From contig JAMWBK010000010.1 of assembly GCA_029953675.1 (NCBI GenBank), positions 1,283,001-1,347,000 on the forward strand: a stretch of DNA of 64,000 nt, given 5' to 3'. Below are positions 36,048 through 48,700 of the stretch, one piece after another. The position numbers were made by a program, and so were the translations under genes. Numbering within the stretch: position 1 is the stretch's first letter; each line of letters begins with the position of its first letter. This stretch comes from Rhodosorus marinus. Its lineage: Eukaryota; Rhodophyta; Stylonematophyceae; Stylonematales; Stylonemataceae. The notes under the pieces are model-generated. The model was not told where the DNA came from, did not search any database, and saw nothing but the letters and a program-made list of their open reading frames with translations.

Positions 36048-38313
36048 CACAGAGCTGTCGCCAACTATGAAAAACATGACACGTGGAATCTGTACACAAA
36101 TGCAGGATGTAACGCCAAACTACACCGCCACGAAAACTAACCAAATCCTTTCCGATTTCTGTCCTGAGCGGAAACCTATTTAAGAAGCCCTTCGGTCAGC
36201 TTGTATATCCCAGCCAATTAAAAAAGCACAAGGATACCTGCCTTCCTACCTGCCTATTGAAAGCCAACAACTGCTTGGTGGCGTCTTCAAATTCAGTGAT
36301 GGGCATGTGGATCGAGATGGTGGAAATGAAACATCTGTCTTTGCCCGGCCGGCCCCATTGCCAATAGGAGACGCTCCCAGGAGTTTATTTCATAAAAACC
36401 GAATTTTCGAATGAATCTGATCGAAAAGGAAGTTCTTGTACGGACTGTGAGATGTTCATCGCGAATTGGTTGCGTGATGATGACTGAAGATTGCGGAACA
36501 GGCCACGTTGGGGGGCAGGACCAACCCATCGCAGCCTTTGGAGCGATCGACTGGGCTACCCAAAACACGCAAATGCAAATCCAGCAGAAAATGAGGACGC
36601 CACTGCAGAGCACGAGAGAACCACCAAGAAGCTCCTTTGCCTCACAGCAGCACACCTCGCTATTTCGCCATTCGCATGGGGCGCAGATCCTAACGGTCCA
36701 CGCTTAGTGACTCCTAAGCACGCAAGCAAACCGTAACCCCCGTAGATGGAAAGCTCCGGCGGAATTAGTAAAAACCACGTTTTCCGGACCAATTGATTGT
36801 GAACGAGTAGCTTCCATAGGGTCGGCCCTTCTCTATTTCCATTTCCCAAAACTCAATATCAGGTCACAACACACCAGATCGATGGAAAATAATGAAAAGA
36901 AAAATCCATGTGGCAATGATCAAGGGCTTCAAAATACGCTAAAAAAAAGGAAAAAGGAGCGATCTCCGCCTCCGTCGGTAAAATACTTGAGAACACGACT
37001 CCGATCATCATTCACCGATCATCGCGTATCGAAAATTTCATCGAACAGCCTTTCCGCCTCCATCCACATCCTCCTCTTGGCCCCCCAAAGCCTTCCCCAA
37101 CCCCCTCCCCCCATTGGAAACTTCCAAAACCAAAGCCTTGTACGCAAGTTTTCCCCTTTTCATTTTCCTTCCTTAGACCCTAACAATGCAAAACAGGTTA
37201 TCCAGGGGATTGGAGTCAACAAAACGACTTTCAAAAAATCGAATATCTCCTGTATTGAATAGACAAACAAATTAACAATATCCCATGTCTTTTGCGCGGG
37301 AACTGTTACAGTATTTCATAAAAATAACATTTTTCAATGACAGAAGTCGCGGGAAAATTTACCTTGATCATTCAATTTATGAGAAAATATCCAGGAGATC
37401 CTCTTCCTTATTTCTATTCTAATTTTATTCAAAATTTCATCTACTGACTTGCTGAACATTGGCCCGGCACCTCAATCACTTTAGCCCGAATGAAAAATCT
37501 CACGGCCCAGAATTCCACAATTTTTTGGGGTTTTTAGTAAAATATACTAGCCTATCGTAAACTGGTCCAAATGAATAGATCTAGGAAAATGTAGATAGCG
37601 GAGGGGGCTGAAATTGTCCGTAGTACTATTTTATGTTCGTTTTTTGCTATAGTTTAGCTTTTCCTACCCGAAAATAGGGGGTGTGAAAGGTCCAGAAGTT
37701 TGTTGCAAGTGTAGACCGAGAGAGCCCCCGGCATTCCTATTCGCTTAGTAGCATATCCTTAAGTTTTTAGTGTTTTTTTTTTTTTTCAGAGATAATCCTC
37801 GTAAAGACAAAAAGACACCACCTTTAGTGGTTTGTTTTTGGGTGGTTGCATTGCTAAAATGGGTTTGGAGGTCCAGGATTTGGTGTCGTTTTTTTTGGTT
37901 TTGTTTTGTACTTTCTTCCTTTTTTTTGGTTTAGAGGAAGGAGCTCGTATATTGTGTTTTCAGAGGCTGCGGGGATTTTAGTGATTTTGGGGGGGTAGTT
38001 CCTCAGCATGGGAGGAGGGGGGTGAGATGGGATATTGAGAGAGGCTTTGTTGAGAAGGAATCTTTTCTAAGGAAAGGTTTCAATAGATGAAAGCAAGGCT
38101 TGCGGTTATATATACAAATTGGACTTTCTTGGATGAGAGATTTTGAGGAGAGTAGCCTAGGTGAGGTAGGCTTTTGAGGAAGGGTTTGGTTGGGGCTTTG
38201 GGGTGGAGGAGGGATGGTGTGATTAGTACTAGGCTGAACGAGCGGGTTGCGGTGGAGGTGAGTTGGGGGAGGGTTTTGGGTTGAGGTAGCTTTGGGTGGG
38301 TGGGGGAGGGAAC
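36048..38313. other. Gene-poor interval upstream of RBR
   Basis: About 2.3 kb with no supported gene. Minus-strand frames at 36293-36655 and 36556-36849 each contain a hydrophobic helix but lie in different frames and match nothing I know. The stretch 37290-37560 is AT-rich, and 38000-38310 is G-rich on the plus strand. The RBR promoter and leader are expected near 38200. Confidence 0.4.
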
Positions 38314-41300
38314 ATGGTTGGAACGTCTGTCTCTGAGGCTGCGTGCCGGCCTGCGTCTGAGGAGGAGTGTATCCGGGCATTGCAACAGACTGCGGATGAG
38401 ATCTCTGCACCGGAGGCTGTTCGCTGCAGAGCGATTGCTCTGTTCAAGGGGAATTATCCGACGGTGAAGGGGGTGCGTGCTTCCTGGGTATAATCATTGC
38501 AGGAGCTAGTGCTGTGCTCTGACCGAAGCGTTTTCTTTTGCCCTACCAGATTGATAATTCGGAGAGTCAGCTTAGGTACTGGGCAGCATGCTCGCTGCTG
38601 GCTGCCAGCTACTCTTCGTGTCCTATTCCAGTCGCCAGAGTAATGAAAGCTGCTGGGAGGCAGTTGAAGGTTACTGAATTCTTCGAAAGGACGAAACTTG
38701 CTCTGCGAATGAAAGGGAATGAACAGGACTGCGACAAAGGTGTTCCTCACGTTCGCCGACTGGAAAGAGCTTTCATGGTCACAGCCGATATCTTTCGCAA
38801 GTATTTGTCCATTTTCGAGAAGCTCGTCCCGGTCTTCTCAGCGGATGTGTTTAAGGTACTGAGCGATGAGAGCTCGGACAGAAAGTTTTTCCGGGCGCTG
38901 TGGCTATTTTTCATCAACTACAAAGGAATAATTTTCCACTCGGGAAACGAAAGGTCTCCGCTGCTCGACCGGGTGCCTGCCTTCCTTTTCCTTGTTGCCT
39001 GCGTTATTTGCGCTACGCAGAATCTTGATGGGCTCAAACCAAATGCCGAGGTTGGGCCACCTTTGAAAAGGCTCAAGACCGGAGAGGATCAGATTCGGAG
39101 CCGAATTCGAACGCTGTGCAAGGACACGCGATACATAGAGTCGGACGTACTTCATTACATAGACTCTCTACGGGTAATGTAGCATGAACACACAACCAAC
39201 TGGTCAATATTGCTGCATCCTAAACACAAAGCTTTTGTGGTGAACGGTAAACTGTGGATAGGAAACTGTTCCAAGGGACACACTAGCGCTTCTACCCATT
39301 TCCAGCTCCTCGGATTCTAGGCCCTTGGACGCTCTACTGGAAAAGCTTACGAAAGAGTACGAAGAGCAGATACATAACCCCAACGGAGATGGCACAATCG
39401 ATGAGAGATTGTTCACGGACGCGCCCGAGTTTTTGGGTGTTACTCAAACTGTGGAGAAATTCGACCTCCTTGCAAAGCCGTATGTGCCAACTGGAACCGG
39501 AGAGTACTATATGAAGCTCACAAAGTCAAGCGGAGATGCGCTTGATGCTTTGGCGGCAGTGGCCCACGTGTCCCCGAGATCTCCCTGCGAAACAACAATG
39601 CAGAAGGTTCCGAAGCCCATTCCTCAGACCCCAGTTTCTGTGAGCATAGTGTCCGTCACGTGGTTGAAGAGCTTGGCTGACACTCGACCGGAGAATGCTG
39701 GATCGTCCCCGCCCAAGCAGTCCCAGCACTTTGAACGCATGCTTTCCCGAGGTAAGGGAAAAGACTGCTTTCGAGCACGTTTAACATGAATGATGGATTT
39801 TTTTTCACCAATGAGCCTTCCGTTCTATCAACCAGAATCCTGGATAACAATTTGTAGCCGGGCACAGAAGATGCTGAGCACGTACTTAAGAAAGAATTAT
39901 GGTACAATCGCCGCGAACCAGAAGATACGAGAAGCAACAGCCGTTTACTTCTCCAGCTTGGAGGGCATTATGCGCGCGGAGGAAAAGCGGTTGAAAACAT
40001 CCAACCTAGACGCGCTTGCGCACAATGGAACGTTTCATAGTGCGCTCCTGGCGATATCTTGTGAAACTGCTTCAGTGGCGTATGGGCGCAGAGAGTTCGC
40101 CCCGTTTCCCAAGATTCTCGACGATTTGGATATTGAACCATTCGATATGACCAAGGTAATAGGCCGTGAGAGTAATTCGGGTTACGGATAATGAATTTTG
40201 GTTCGCAGGAATAATTTTTTTTTGACCGGATGATTCCCCGAGTATGAGCAAGTTGCTTAACAGCGCCTTCGTCTTCATAGGTTGTTGAGTCGTTCATCAA
40301 GCACACCCCTGGTCTGCCGAAGGCCATTGGCCGGCATCTGCTTCGATGCGAGGAGCGAATTCTGGAGAAGTTAGCCTGGATGCCCGGATCTGCTCTAGTC
40401 AGATCTTTAGAAATTAGAGAAGAAAAGTACCGAGTAGAGAATGGAAGCGCTGAAGACTCACAGCAGTCGGACACGGGCAATTTTAGCCAAGGCACGGTTG
40501 ACCTCATATCATCGAGCCAACTGTCAGAGTCGGTACACGAAACTGGAAGGACGGCTGAAATCCCTTCTGTTGGGAACGAAAGCCACGGTGTAGCTGAATC
40601 TGCTGGAGTAGTTCCCAGACCCTTCGTTGAAGTGCCTGAAGCGGCTTTAGATATCTTTTTCCGAAAGCTTCTTTTTGTGGGCTCTGCGAGGCTTCAGGCA
40701 CTATCGACGCGTTCGGGATTGTCGTCTGTACAAGTGGAGAATGTTTGGAGCGCTCTCAAATACATTATTTCGGAGAAGTGGAGGTTGATAATCGGCCGTC
40801 ACCTGGATCAGATGATCATGTGCTGTGTGTATGGCGTTGCGAAATTAAGCCAGGAAACATCCTCGATGAAGTTCTCTGACATTACCCGCTGGTATGAGAT
40901 GCTCCCTCACACGAGAGAGGAGTCCTTCAAGCAGTACGTGAGCTCGATTTACGTGGACGTGAAACTCTCTGGAGACGGAAAAAATGAGCAGGGGGATATT
41001 ATTAAGTTCTACAATCACGTGTTCGTGCAGAGCATGAAAGGCTTCCTCTTGGAATGTCGATCTCGAGATCCGACCAAGAAGGGTATGGCTTCAGAGGATA
41101 TCAGAAACATGAGCAGGGATCCCATCAAGGCTCAGATCTCAGCTTCTTCCATGAGAAGGACGTCGAACACCGAACAGCAACCTAGAGTTGTCGGAAAGGT
41201 GCGTCCGACTACCCACTGTGGTCGCCTCTTGAGATTTGAGGGGGACGATCTCTCTCCTTCGTCTTTTTCTTTACCAACCCGTTTTCTTCTCCATCTTGAT

Positions 41301-41684
41301 TAGGTGAAGATCAGTTCAATGAGCCCTTCGTCGAGGATGCAAATGTCGCGTGCTGGATTCGGAGCTCCACTAGGGACTATGTCACCTGCGACCAGGACAC
41401 TGTATGCGTTTGGTGAGAGCCCAGTCCTGAACTACCACAACTTGAACAGGAACTTGGAGGAGGGTCGACGACTTCGACTCAACTCTCGGGAAGAGAACAG
41501 CGAAGAATCAGCCGTGAATGCGATTTGGCGGAAGTACGCTGATGTTTTCTCAATGGCACCCGTCGCAGGCTTCGCCGTGGACAACGACAAAGCCAAACCT
41601 GTTCCGACGAAACTGGGTGCCCGCGCTGGGAAACCACCCCTGCCTGTCGATACAAATAGCCCAACGAAAAGGGACGGCCAGTAA
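38314..41684 (+). CDS. RBR: Retinoblastoma-related protein
   Basis: RBR binds E2F/DP and blocks S-phase genes until phosphorylated by cyclin-CDK. Six exons fit in phase: 38314-38472, 38550-39173, 39262-39751, 39836-40155, 40281-41198 and 41304-41684, giving 963 residues. The N-terminal domain includes AACSLLAASYSSCP and LWLFFINYKGIIFH. Pocket A starts near TPVSVSIVSVTWLK and runs through FHSALLAISCETASVAYG, ESFIKHTPGLPKAIGRHLLR and CEERILEKLAWMPGSAL. A polar spacer precedes pocket B: FFRKLLFVGSARLQALSTR, and RHLDQMIMCCVYGVAKL, the most diagnostic element. The C-terminal tail carries SP/TP sites (SPSS, SPAT, SPTKR) for CDK control. Length matches plant RBR. Confidence 0.94.
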
Positions 41685-41896
41685 GTAGCCGTCTCCGAAC
41701 GTATCAATTTCGCGAAGGTTTGGTCAAAAGTCTATTTATAGCCTCATCAGTAAGAAAGGTAGTCCCTTGCACTCTAGTTAGTGAAGGAAGTAAAGATTCG
41801 GTGGGATATATTTTGCATTAACGAGCAGCTCGACCACCGATAGTGTTTTCCAGAGGATCCTGTGAATATGTCCTCAAGCGCAGAAGTTTTCAAGTG

Positions 41897-42827
41897 TTAG
41901 TTGTTGAGCTGTGGAAAAATGTCTAGCAGAGATACTCCTGTCTCTTCACTGTTTCCCAATTCAGGGAATATTTTTCTCGCTCCCTCGAACTTTTGGTCTT
42001 TGGTTGAGTCAGTGTAAGTGATCACGCATTCCATACCAGCGGCAAGAGCTGCCTGAAGCCCTATCAAGCTGTCCTCGATCACAACGCAATTACTAGGAGA
42101 AACGTTCATCCTTTCGCTGGCGACGTTATAGATTGTTGGGTCCGGCTTCTTCTTTGGCACGTCGTCTCCGGCAAGAATGACATCGAAATTGGAAAGTCGT
42201 TCCTCTCCGACTAGGTTGTTGAGAACATACCAGACAGAGCTCTTTGTTGCAGCCGAACAGATTGCGAGTTTGAGCAACCCATCGCTCCTGGCGGCGATCG
42301 CATCGTCCATGAATCGAGCTACTCCAGGTCGAAGGGATGCAACACCTCCCGCAATGTACTCCTGATATATTTCCTGATCGATTGATGGAGAGGTAGATAG
42401 ACTCAGAAACGCGCTGAGCATGAACAAGCCATCATCACAGATACCATACCGTTTTCCGATCTTGTAGTTGGTCGATCAGGAAGGTCTCGGCGTCTGAAGA
42501 AGAGGGAGATGGACCCAGCTTTGAAGCTGGCCAGCCGTACGTTCTAAAGTAGTATCTCATCTTCGGCTTTCCGCCGCCGACCTTATTCTGGAGCTCGTCA
42601 TAGTACTCAGGAGTCCACTCATATTCAACATCAAACTCCCTGAACACCTGATTGTAGGCGTCACGATGCAGCGACTCGGACTCCAAAATAACTCCATCAC
42701 AATCAAAAATCAGCGCCTGGCTCGCTTTACAAACCAGTCCACCTTGTCTACACACAGACCGTCTCCCCCTCACCGCCGTTACATCACCCTGGATCAGAGT
42801 AAAATTACCTACAACAAACCCGATCAT
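41897..42827 (-). CDS. CbbY/beta-phosphoglucomutase-like HAD hydrolase, probably plastid-targeted
   Basis: HAD-superfamily hydrolase of the CbbY group; plastid CbbY dephosphorylates xylulose-1,5-bisphosphate, an inhibitor of Rubisco. Two exons, 42827-42450 and 42373-41897, give 284 residues. About 35 N-terminal residues are basic and Val/Arg-rich, as a transit peptide. Motif I is FDCDGVI with both nucleophile and acid aspartates, motif II is near CSAATKSS, motif III is the lysine in KKKPDPTIY, and motif IV is VIEDSLIGL. The cap domain has LQNKVGGGKPKMRYYF with the glycine-rich loop seen in CbbY. Exact substrate is inferred from the subgroup. It converges on the RBR gene, 212 bases away. Confidence 0.9.
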
Positions 42828-44319
42828 CGCGAAAAATCTGTCCTGTCACTCAACAAACACCTTCTCCCAAAACTTTACGCACTCCAAAGTCTCCTCCTTA
42901 ACCAAATGTAGTCCCGAGTTGCACATCGACAACTCAATCCGTGCTCAACACTCGAAACCTGCTGAGATCGTCTCGCTTATCTAGAAAATCCGTTTCTTGT
43001 TTGTAAATAGTTTTTCTCAAGTATATTCTCGAAGGATGATGACAACCAAAGGTGGGTTTCACAGCTGGGAGAAATTATCGGAATTTCTTGTTTGACATGG
43101 AATGGGACAAAAAGATAAGTCTTCGATTTTTGGGGACAAATTATGGGACAGACGCACCTTGGGTTTAGTGGAGCATGGAGAGGATGCTCGTTCCCATTGA
43201 GTGGAAACTATATGCTATCGAGAAAGATCGGAGTACTGCGTACCTGAGCGAGCTCGTCTGGGGTGGTTATTTCGTGAGATAAATCTGAACTGCGGAACGC
43301 TCGAAAAGTTGAGTAGTGGATGAGCTGGAGTGCGTTCTTCTTCGAACGTCAGCGTATGTAGGCTTATGACAAGAGGCGTTGATCAAAACCACTGTTCGTG
43401 CCCTGGGCATGCTTCAAGACCTTAAACCGTGTTTGTAGAGTGCTTTGGTTTCCTGGACAGAGATTGCTTTGTAGGTCAAAGGCGACTAATCCCAAAACAG
43501 GCTCGATCGATTTGTGCTGTTTTCGAAAACCTTCTGGGTTGAAAAGCAACTCTATTCGAGGTTGGGTGACCACTACGACACTATAAAAGCAAGCGAGTAC
43601 GGCAGATCTCGTCGATAAACTTGTTCTTAGTTCCAACAAATACCCTCTTAAAAAAATCGTGTTGTCTGGTCAGCCAAAACCGTAGCCAGCCACTTCGTCA
43701 ACATTCACAAAAGTAACCTACCAAGAAAGTTCAGAATACCAACCCTGGCTCTTCACATGACCACAAGAGCCTTGCTGTGCCATAAAATACTAGGCAGCTG
43801 CCCTGCCATCCCTCTTGGTCATCAACAAAGCACGGGCTCCCCTGGAGGCACGTCACCCTGAACAAGCCGTAAGAACATCCATACCAACATACGATGGCAG
43901 GCGTCCTTACCACTCAAATTCATTCGAAAACCAGGCTTTATCGCGTTCTCAAGTTCTGACGAAGAAGGGGACGGAGGCACGGCCATGTATCATTCGCCAC
44001 ATTTCTTGGCCAGAAAAATTCATTGGTGAAACTTTTTTTTGAGTGATTTCGAGGTTTCTGACGATGACGAAGGGAAATTGAAGCATCTCAAGTAACACTC
44101 GCCACAAGTCTGGCCCTTGAATTTTTCTAAGCTTTTTTCTAACTCTGTGAAGAACGAAGTCAATCGCCGAGTTGGCGTCGGGTTGGGAAGGGATTTAAGA
44201 GGATGGACCGGGTGCGGGCTTGGTAGGTAGAGTAGGAGTTGGGCGTGCAGTTAGCAGTTGGGAACAAGGATTCGCTGGAATCTGGTTTCTTTGGTTTTTT
44301 TGTGTTTTAGGAATTATTT
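42828..44319. other. Intergenic region between HAD and PLP-fold genes
   Basis: About 1.5 kb. Short open frames at 43398-43586 and 43815-44042 have no family features. An acceptor-like TTTTAG at 44305-44310 just upstream of the next start allows an unseen first exon of the PLP-fold gene around 44150-44250. Confidence 0.4.
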
Positions 44320-46689
44320 ATGGGAATGAGCTTTGTTTTTCCTGGTGGTTTTCTCCAGGAAACTGGGAACTCTCCACGAAAGAGAAGACCAAGATGCGGC
44401 AGCAGTGGTGGCTTTATTCAGCAATTGGGAGTTTCTGGACGGGTTGGAAGAACTGACCCGATATGTGGTTTGAGCAGTAACGAAGTGGGAGATTGGCTTG
44501 ATGATCGAGACACGTTGGATGATCGTGTGGGGTTCTCCAAAGATGATTACCTCACGCAGCCGAAAAAAAATCCTGGTGATCGGCTGCCTATTCCCCGAAA
44601 ACCTTGGGAGGGTAAGAAGTTATTCATTCCAGATGAGCTGCTGGCAGACCCTGTGTTCAAGTGGGAAGTTCAGGGGCTGATGGTTCAGCACTTTCGAGGA
44701 CGTCTCGACGAATCTTATTCAAAGGAAATTGATGCATATAGAAAGGACAGGCCTGAGGTAACGGAGGATGACCTGAAGGCACGTGCGGAATACCAAAAGG
44801 CAGCGAAGAAGGCAATTCAAGAGAATCCGCAAGACTGGTTGCTGAGAAATTGGAGGACAAACGAACCTGTTGACCTCGACAGTGTGTATAAGAATCCACT
44901 GCTTATGTTGAACACCTCCAAAGACTCTCTTAGGACTCTTTCAACACAGCCCCCGATGATAGAGCCAGAGGTTTTGGAAGAACTGGACGAGCTGGCAATT
45001 GACACTGTTCTGAAGCTGAAGCAAGACGAGCAGGAGAAAGGCTTGAACCTTGTGGAGTGTACAAAGTGCGGAAGACTTGCAGAAAGTAGAGAGTTGGTAC
45101 AGAACGGAAAGTGCGCGTTCTGCAACAGGGATGTGGCAGAGCAGAAGAGGCAAGCAATGGTGGAGGCGATGGAAAGCGAGGAAGGCTCAGAACCGCAAGA
45201 ATCGAAGCTTCCACGTCGGAACTGGCCAACTGTACCTTCGCGCAACTATCACATGACAGGGAGCTTCCTGATGCGGTACTTGCGCAACAAGATGCCGCTG
45301 GATATCAGCCAGGCGAATTGGTTGCTATGGATCGATCCGTCAAACTATTCAGAGATCCCTGGCGAGAGCTCGTTTCTTTCAGCAGAAGAGCGCTACCTTG
45401 ACGGGCACCTGAAACCAGCCTCAAAGCTTCTCTTCGAAGCCTCTCGAGAGTTAGACGACGAGGAAGAACTGGAAGATTTCGAAGAGGGAGAGGATATTGA
45501 ATACTTGGACAGAATGTACGATGGATGCGATGGTTGTGCAAATGTCATGGAATCGATTGAGTGCCTTCAGACAAGGGGTAAGTTACATTTCAAGCAAACT
45601 CTACCGGTGACGTTGGACTTGAGCAGCGCTCTGATGTCCTTGATGTAAATACTTGCAGTCCACGAGCTGAACAGCACAATGTACAGAAAAGACGACGTCT
45701 GTCTGGCCAGTGGTGCCGCAGGGGCATTTCGCGCAGCCTTGGAAGTTCTGTGCAGTCGGGGGGAGAACATACTTGTTCCAGAGCCAACGGACGGAATGTT
45801 TGAGTCCGTTGCTGAGTCGCTGGGTGTTGAGGTTCAATACTATCAAGTGGTCAGGCACAACCGCGAGTGGGGATTCGACCTGCAGGAGATTGCGCAGATG
45901 ATGAACTCTCATACTGCTGCCTTGATCGTAAAAAACCCGAACAGTATAGGCGGCTTTTTACACTCGAGGGAAGATCTCGCAGGAGTTTGCGATTTGTGCG
46001 GCAATTGCGGTGTGCCGATCATAGCTGACGAGGTCTTATCTGACTTTGTCTTTGATAGCTCCTGGATATCTCGTCTAGAAGAAATGGGAATCCCGAACCC
46101 GTCCAAGTCCCCCAAGTTCGTTCCGACGATGGAAGCTGCGGATGGAAAAGTACCCGTGCTCACTATCGGCGAAACTAGTCATCGATTCCAAGCTCAGCTG
46201 CTTCGGCTGGGTTGGCTTCTTGTTTCGGCGGATCCCTCTCAGATGAGCGAAGAAGTTCGATTTGCGCTGCGCACTGTCGGTACTGCTCAGCTTCCGCATG
46301 ATCTCCATGTCGTAGCGGGTTCGTTGTCCCAGTTCCTCGACCCGAGGAGCATCGCAGATGCCAGAGCCACGGTGGACAACATAAGTCAGAGCCTTACTTC
46401 CCTAATCTCTAACATACACCGCGACACTTTCGAGTGCTCTATCCCAAGTGCGGGAATGAGCGTTCTAGTGAAGGTGGACTTGGAGCGTTTCGACTTCAGC
46501 TCGACAAGAGACTTTACGGAATACCTCCTCAAGGAGCAGAACATTGGCATTGTTCCGGGTTCCGTTTTCCACGTTGATAAGTACTGCTTCCTGCAGCCCA
46601 CAACTTCCGCTAGGATGGGCCAGGCGTGCTACGAATTTCGACTGTTCCTGGACAGACTCTCCAAAACGCTGGATAAGAAACGGGCATAG
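44320..46689 (+). CDS. Zinc-ribbon protein fused to a PLP-aminotransferase fold lacking the catalytic lysine
   Basis: Two exons, 44320-45577 and 45659-46689, join in phase and give 762 residues. Residues about 1-245 are charged and unrecognised, including PWEGKKLFIPDELLADPVFK. A zinc ribbon with two CxxC pairs, CTKCGRL and CAFCNRD, lies at about 246-270. From about residue 420 the chain has the large domain of class I/II aminotransferases: LASGAAGAFRAALEVL, VPEPTDGMFESV, VKNPNSIGGFLHSREDL and IIADEVLSDFVFD, so the PLP-site asparagine and aspartate are kept. The position of the Schiff-base lysine, S-K-x-x in the family, reads SHRFQAQLLRLGW, that is His594. The carboxylate-binding arginine is present in CYEFRLFL. 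Loss of the lysine predicts no transaminase activity. Extra N-terminal exons are possible because an acceptor precedes the first ATG. Confidence 0.8.
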
Positions 46690-47248
46690 CAGCTTTCCAA
46701 GCAAAGAAAAGGACCCTCCGAACGCCAATACCGTATCTAAATATAGACTAATTTTTTTTAATCTGAAACATGATTCCTCGCGAACCGTTTATCTCGCGCT
46801 CCAAAGTCATTGCCACAACAATCATGCTAGTCCGTGGAGATTAGTAGGTTCTATACCCACTCGGTGGGGGAGAACGGTTTGTGCATAACCCGATCCGATA
46901 GGGTCCATGCTTCTCTAGCATATGAAATTCCTAGTTTTGCTTCCTGACCCATTTCATCGTCTCCTCTTGCTGCAGCAAACTACGAATCCGCGGTCAAACT
47001 TGAAATCGACTTAAACCGTCCCAGCGAGCTGGTAGGTCACAGTTTAGTGGCTGCGGTTTTCTGTACAGTCATCTGATTCCCGTTCCGTTCAGTATCCATA
47101 GCATATCCACGGCGGTGGAATCCACATCAAAGTACCTTCAACGGTCCTAGGGGCCATCAAAAGCTAGGGTTTGCCAACAAAAAAGGGGTCTGGGGGCATT
47201 CACAAGCTCTTCAAAGATCATCTTCGGTCACGTCGTTCTTCCTGGTTC
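46690..47248. other. Intergenic region between convergent PLP-fold and transporter genes
   Basis: I see no gene in these 559 bases. I looked for a tRNA near 46830 because a GGTTCTATACC string resembles a B box, but no acceptor or anticodon stem forms. Confidence 0.4.
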
Positions 47249-48567
47249 TCAGGAAAGGTCCCCGGTCCACAACTTCCAGCAGAAGCTCTGAAGTGTCCAT
47301 ACCATAAAGATTGAGCCCAGGGCCGCCACTGCATATGCAGCGGCGTTGGCTACGGCCAAGTTGGCTGGTTTGGCGCTGCGTTCTAGTGCCTTGACGTACA
47401 GCAGTGGAGGAATGATGAATGTTTGCAGGGTGTCCGTTACTCCACCAGCCAAGCCTATCAGCAGGGCGAAGTTTGGAACAGCGATTGCAACGGAAGAGAT
47501 GAACATGACAAGCACTGATCTGATCAAGTTCTTCGTGAGCAAGTTCTTCTTCGTGACGCGAGGGTTGTCACCCAGTATCGCTATTTCGACGTATTCTCGG
47601 GCTGGAGCAAGCATCAGAGTGAACGTTATAGCCAGATCCACTGATAAACCGACAGCCGTGAGTGTGAACAAATAACCCGAACCAACGTTTCGCAGAACGT
47701 TGTCCTTGATAGAAGATCCGTAGGCCTAACCATGAGCGACAAGAAGCATTCCTGAGGATTCTTTTCACAATAGGGCTGGCCTCGGAATGACAAAGAAGCG
47801 AGGACACACCGGCTTACCGCGTAGCAACCGAGTCCGAAGATTATGTTAATCAGCGCGCAAAAAGAAAAGCTCGCTGGAATAACGGTAGAGGTGAACTCGT
47901 CAGGGTGCTGCATCTCCCTCTCGATAGGAAGTGCGACATAGTGGATGCAGAACAAGAAAACAGCGGGGCCCCAGAAAAGTGGGAAGGTTTGCGAGGTGAA
48001 AGGAACAAAGCTCGGGCTTGGTTTCATTCCTCGTTCAAGCCAAATAGTAGAAGCATCAACCGCAACCGCCGCCATTGCCAAGAAAAAACATATGTTTCCG
48101 AAAATAGACCAAAAGGCAAGATGTTTCCACGTTCTGACCCAGCTTAGAAAGATGAAACAGGGCACTATCATCAAAATGACGTGCGTTGTTCTGATATCCA
48201 AAATCTCGGAGAATAGACCTCCAATAAATGTTAAATACCCAGCGCATGCTCCAAAGCACGAAAGAAACGTCGCAGTTCTTACAGTTACAGACCACTTATG
48301 TCCTAAAAGCTCGCCTGCAACCTCCGCATAGTTCATATTATACTCCGTACTCAAAATTCTCTTGGAAACTACCAACATCCAGACTGTCGCTGTTGCAACC
48401 AACGCGACAACACTCACTCCAATACCTCCACCTACATATCCAGCTTGCGCAAAAGCCCATGGTAAAGCAAATGATCCAGAACCTAGAATAAGCTTCACAA
48501 CATTCGCCATACCAGCTAACCTCTCCCCTCGAATGTCATCAACACTTCCATGACTAGTTCCAGCCAT
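47249..48567 (-). CDS. AAAP-family amino acid transporter
   Basis: Members of the amino acid/auxin permease family (SLC32/36/38-like) carry amino acids with protons or sodium. Two exons, 48567-47818 and 47725-47249, give 408 residues. The start at 48567 (MAGTSHGSVDDI) precedes the family opening GMANVVKLILGSGSFALPWA, the first unwound helix. About eleven membrane segments follow, including SFCALINIIFGLGCYA at the splice and LFTLTAVGLSVDLAITFTLM. Late segments ALLIGLAGGVTDTLQTFIIPP are characteristic. No transit peptide is evident, so the membrane is not determined. Microsatellites lie directly upstream. Confidence 0.9.
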
Positions 48568-48633
48568 CTTCCCGTTTCCTACTCTGCACACGCACCCCCA
48601 AAACCACGAAAGAAACAGATTCGCTGTTTCCTA

Positions 48634-48646
48634 ACACACACACACA

Positions 48647-48691
<45 letters not shown>

Positions 48692-48700
48692 GCTCGCTCG
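48634..48700. repeat. Compound (CA)n(CT)n(CGCT)n microsatellite
   Basis: A CA run (48634-48649) passes into a CT run of about 36 bases and then CGCT units. It sits about 70-130 bases upstream of the transporter start codon, so it is probably transcribed in the leader. On the coding strand it is a GA/AG tract. Confidence 0.9.

Noticed and set aside
36293-36849. Two minus-strand frames with hydrophobic helices
   Set aside because: They lie in different frames, cannot be joined with clear splice sites and match no family.
46830-46890. GGTTCTATACC resembling a tRNA B box
   Set aside because: Neither the T stem nor the acceptor stem pairs, and no anticodon arm is found.
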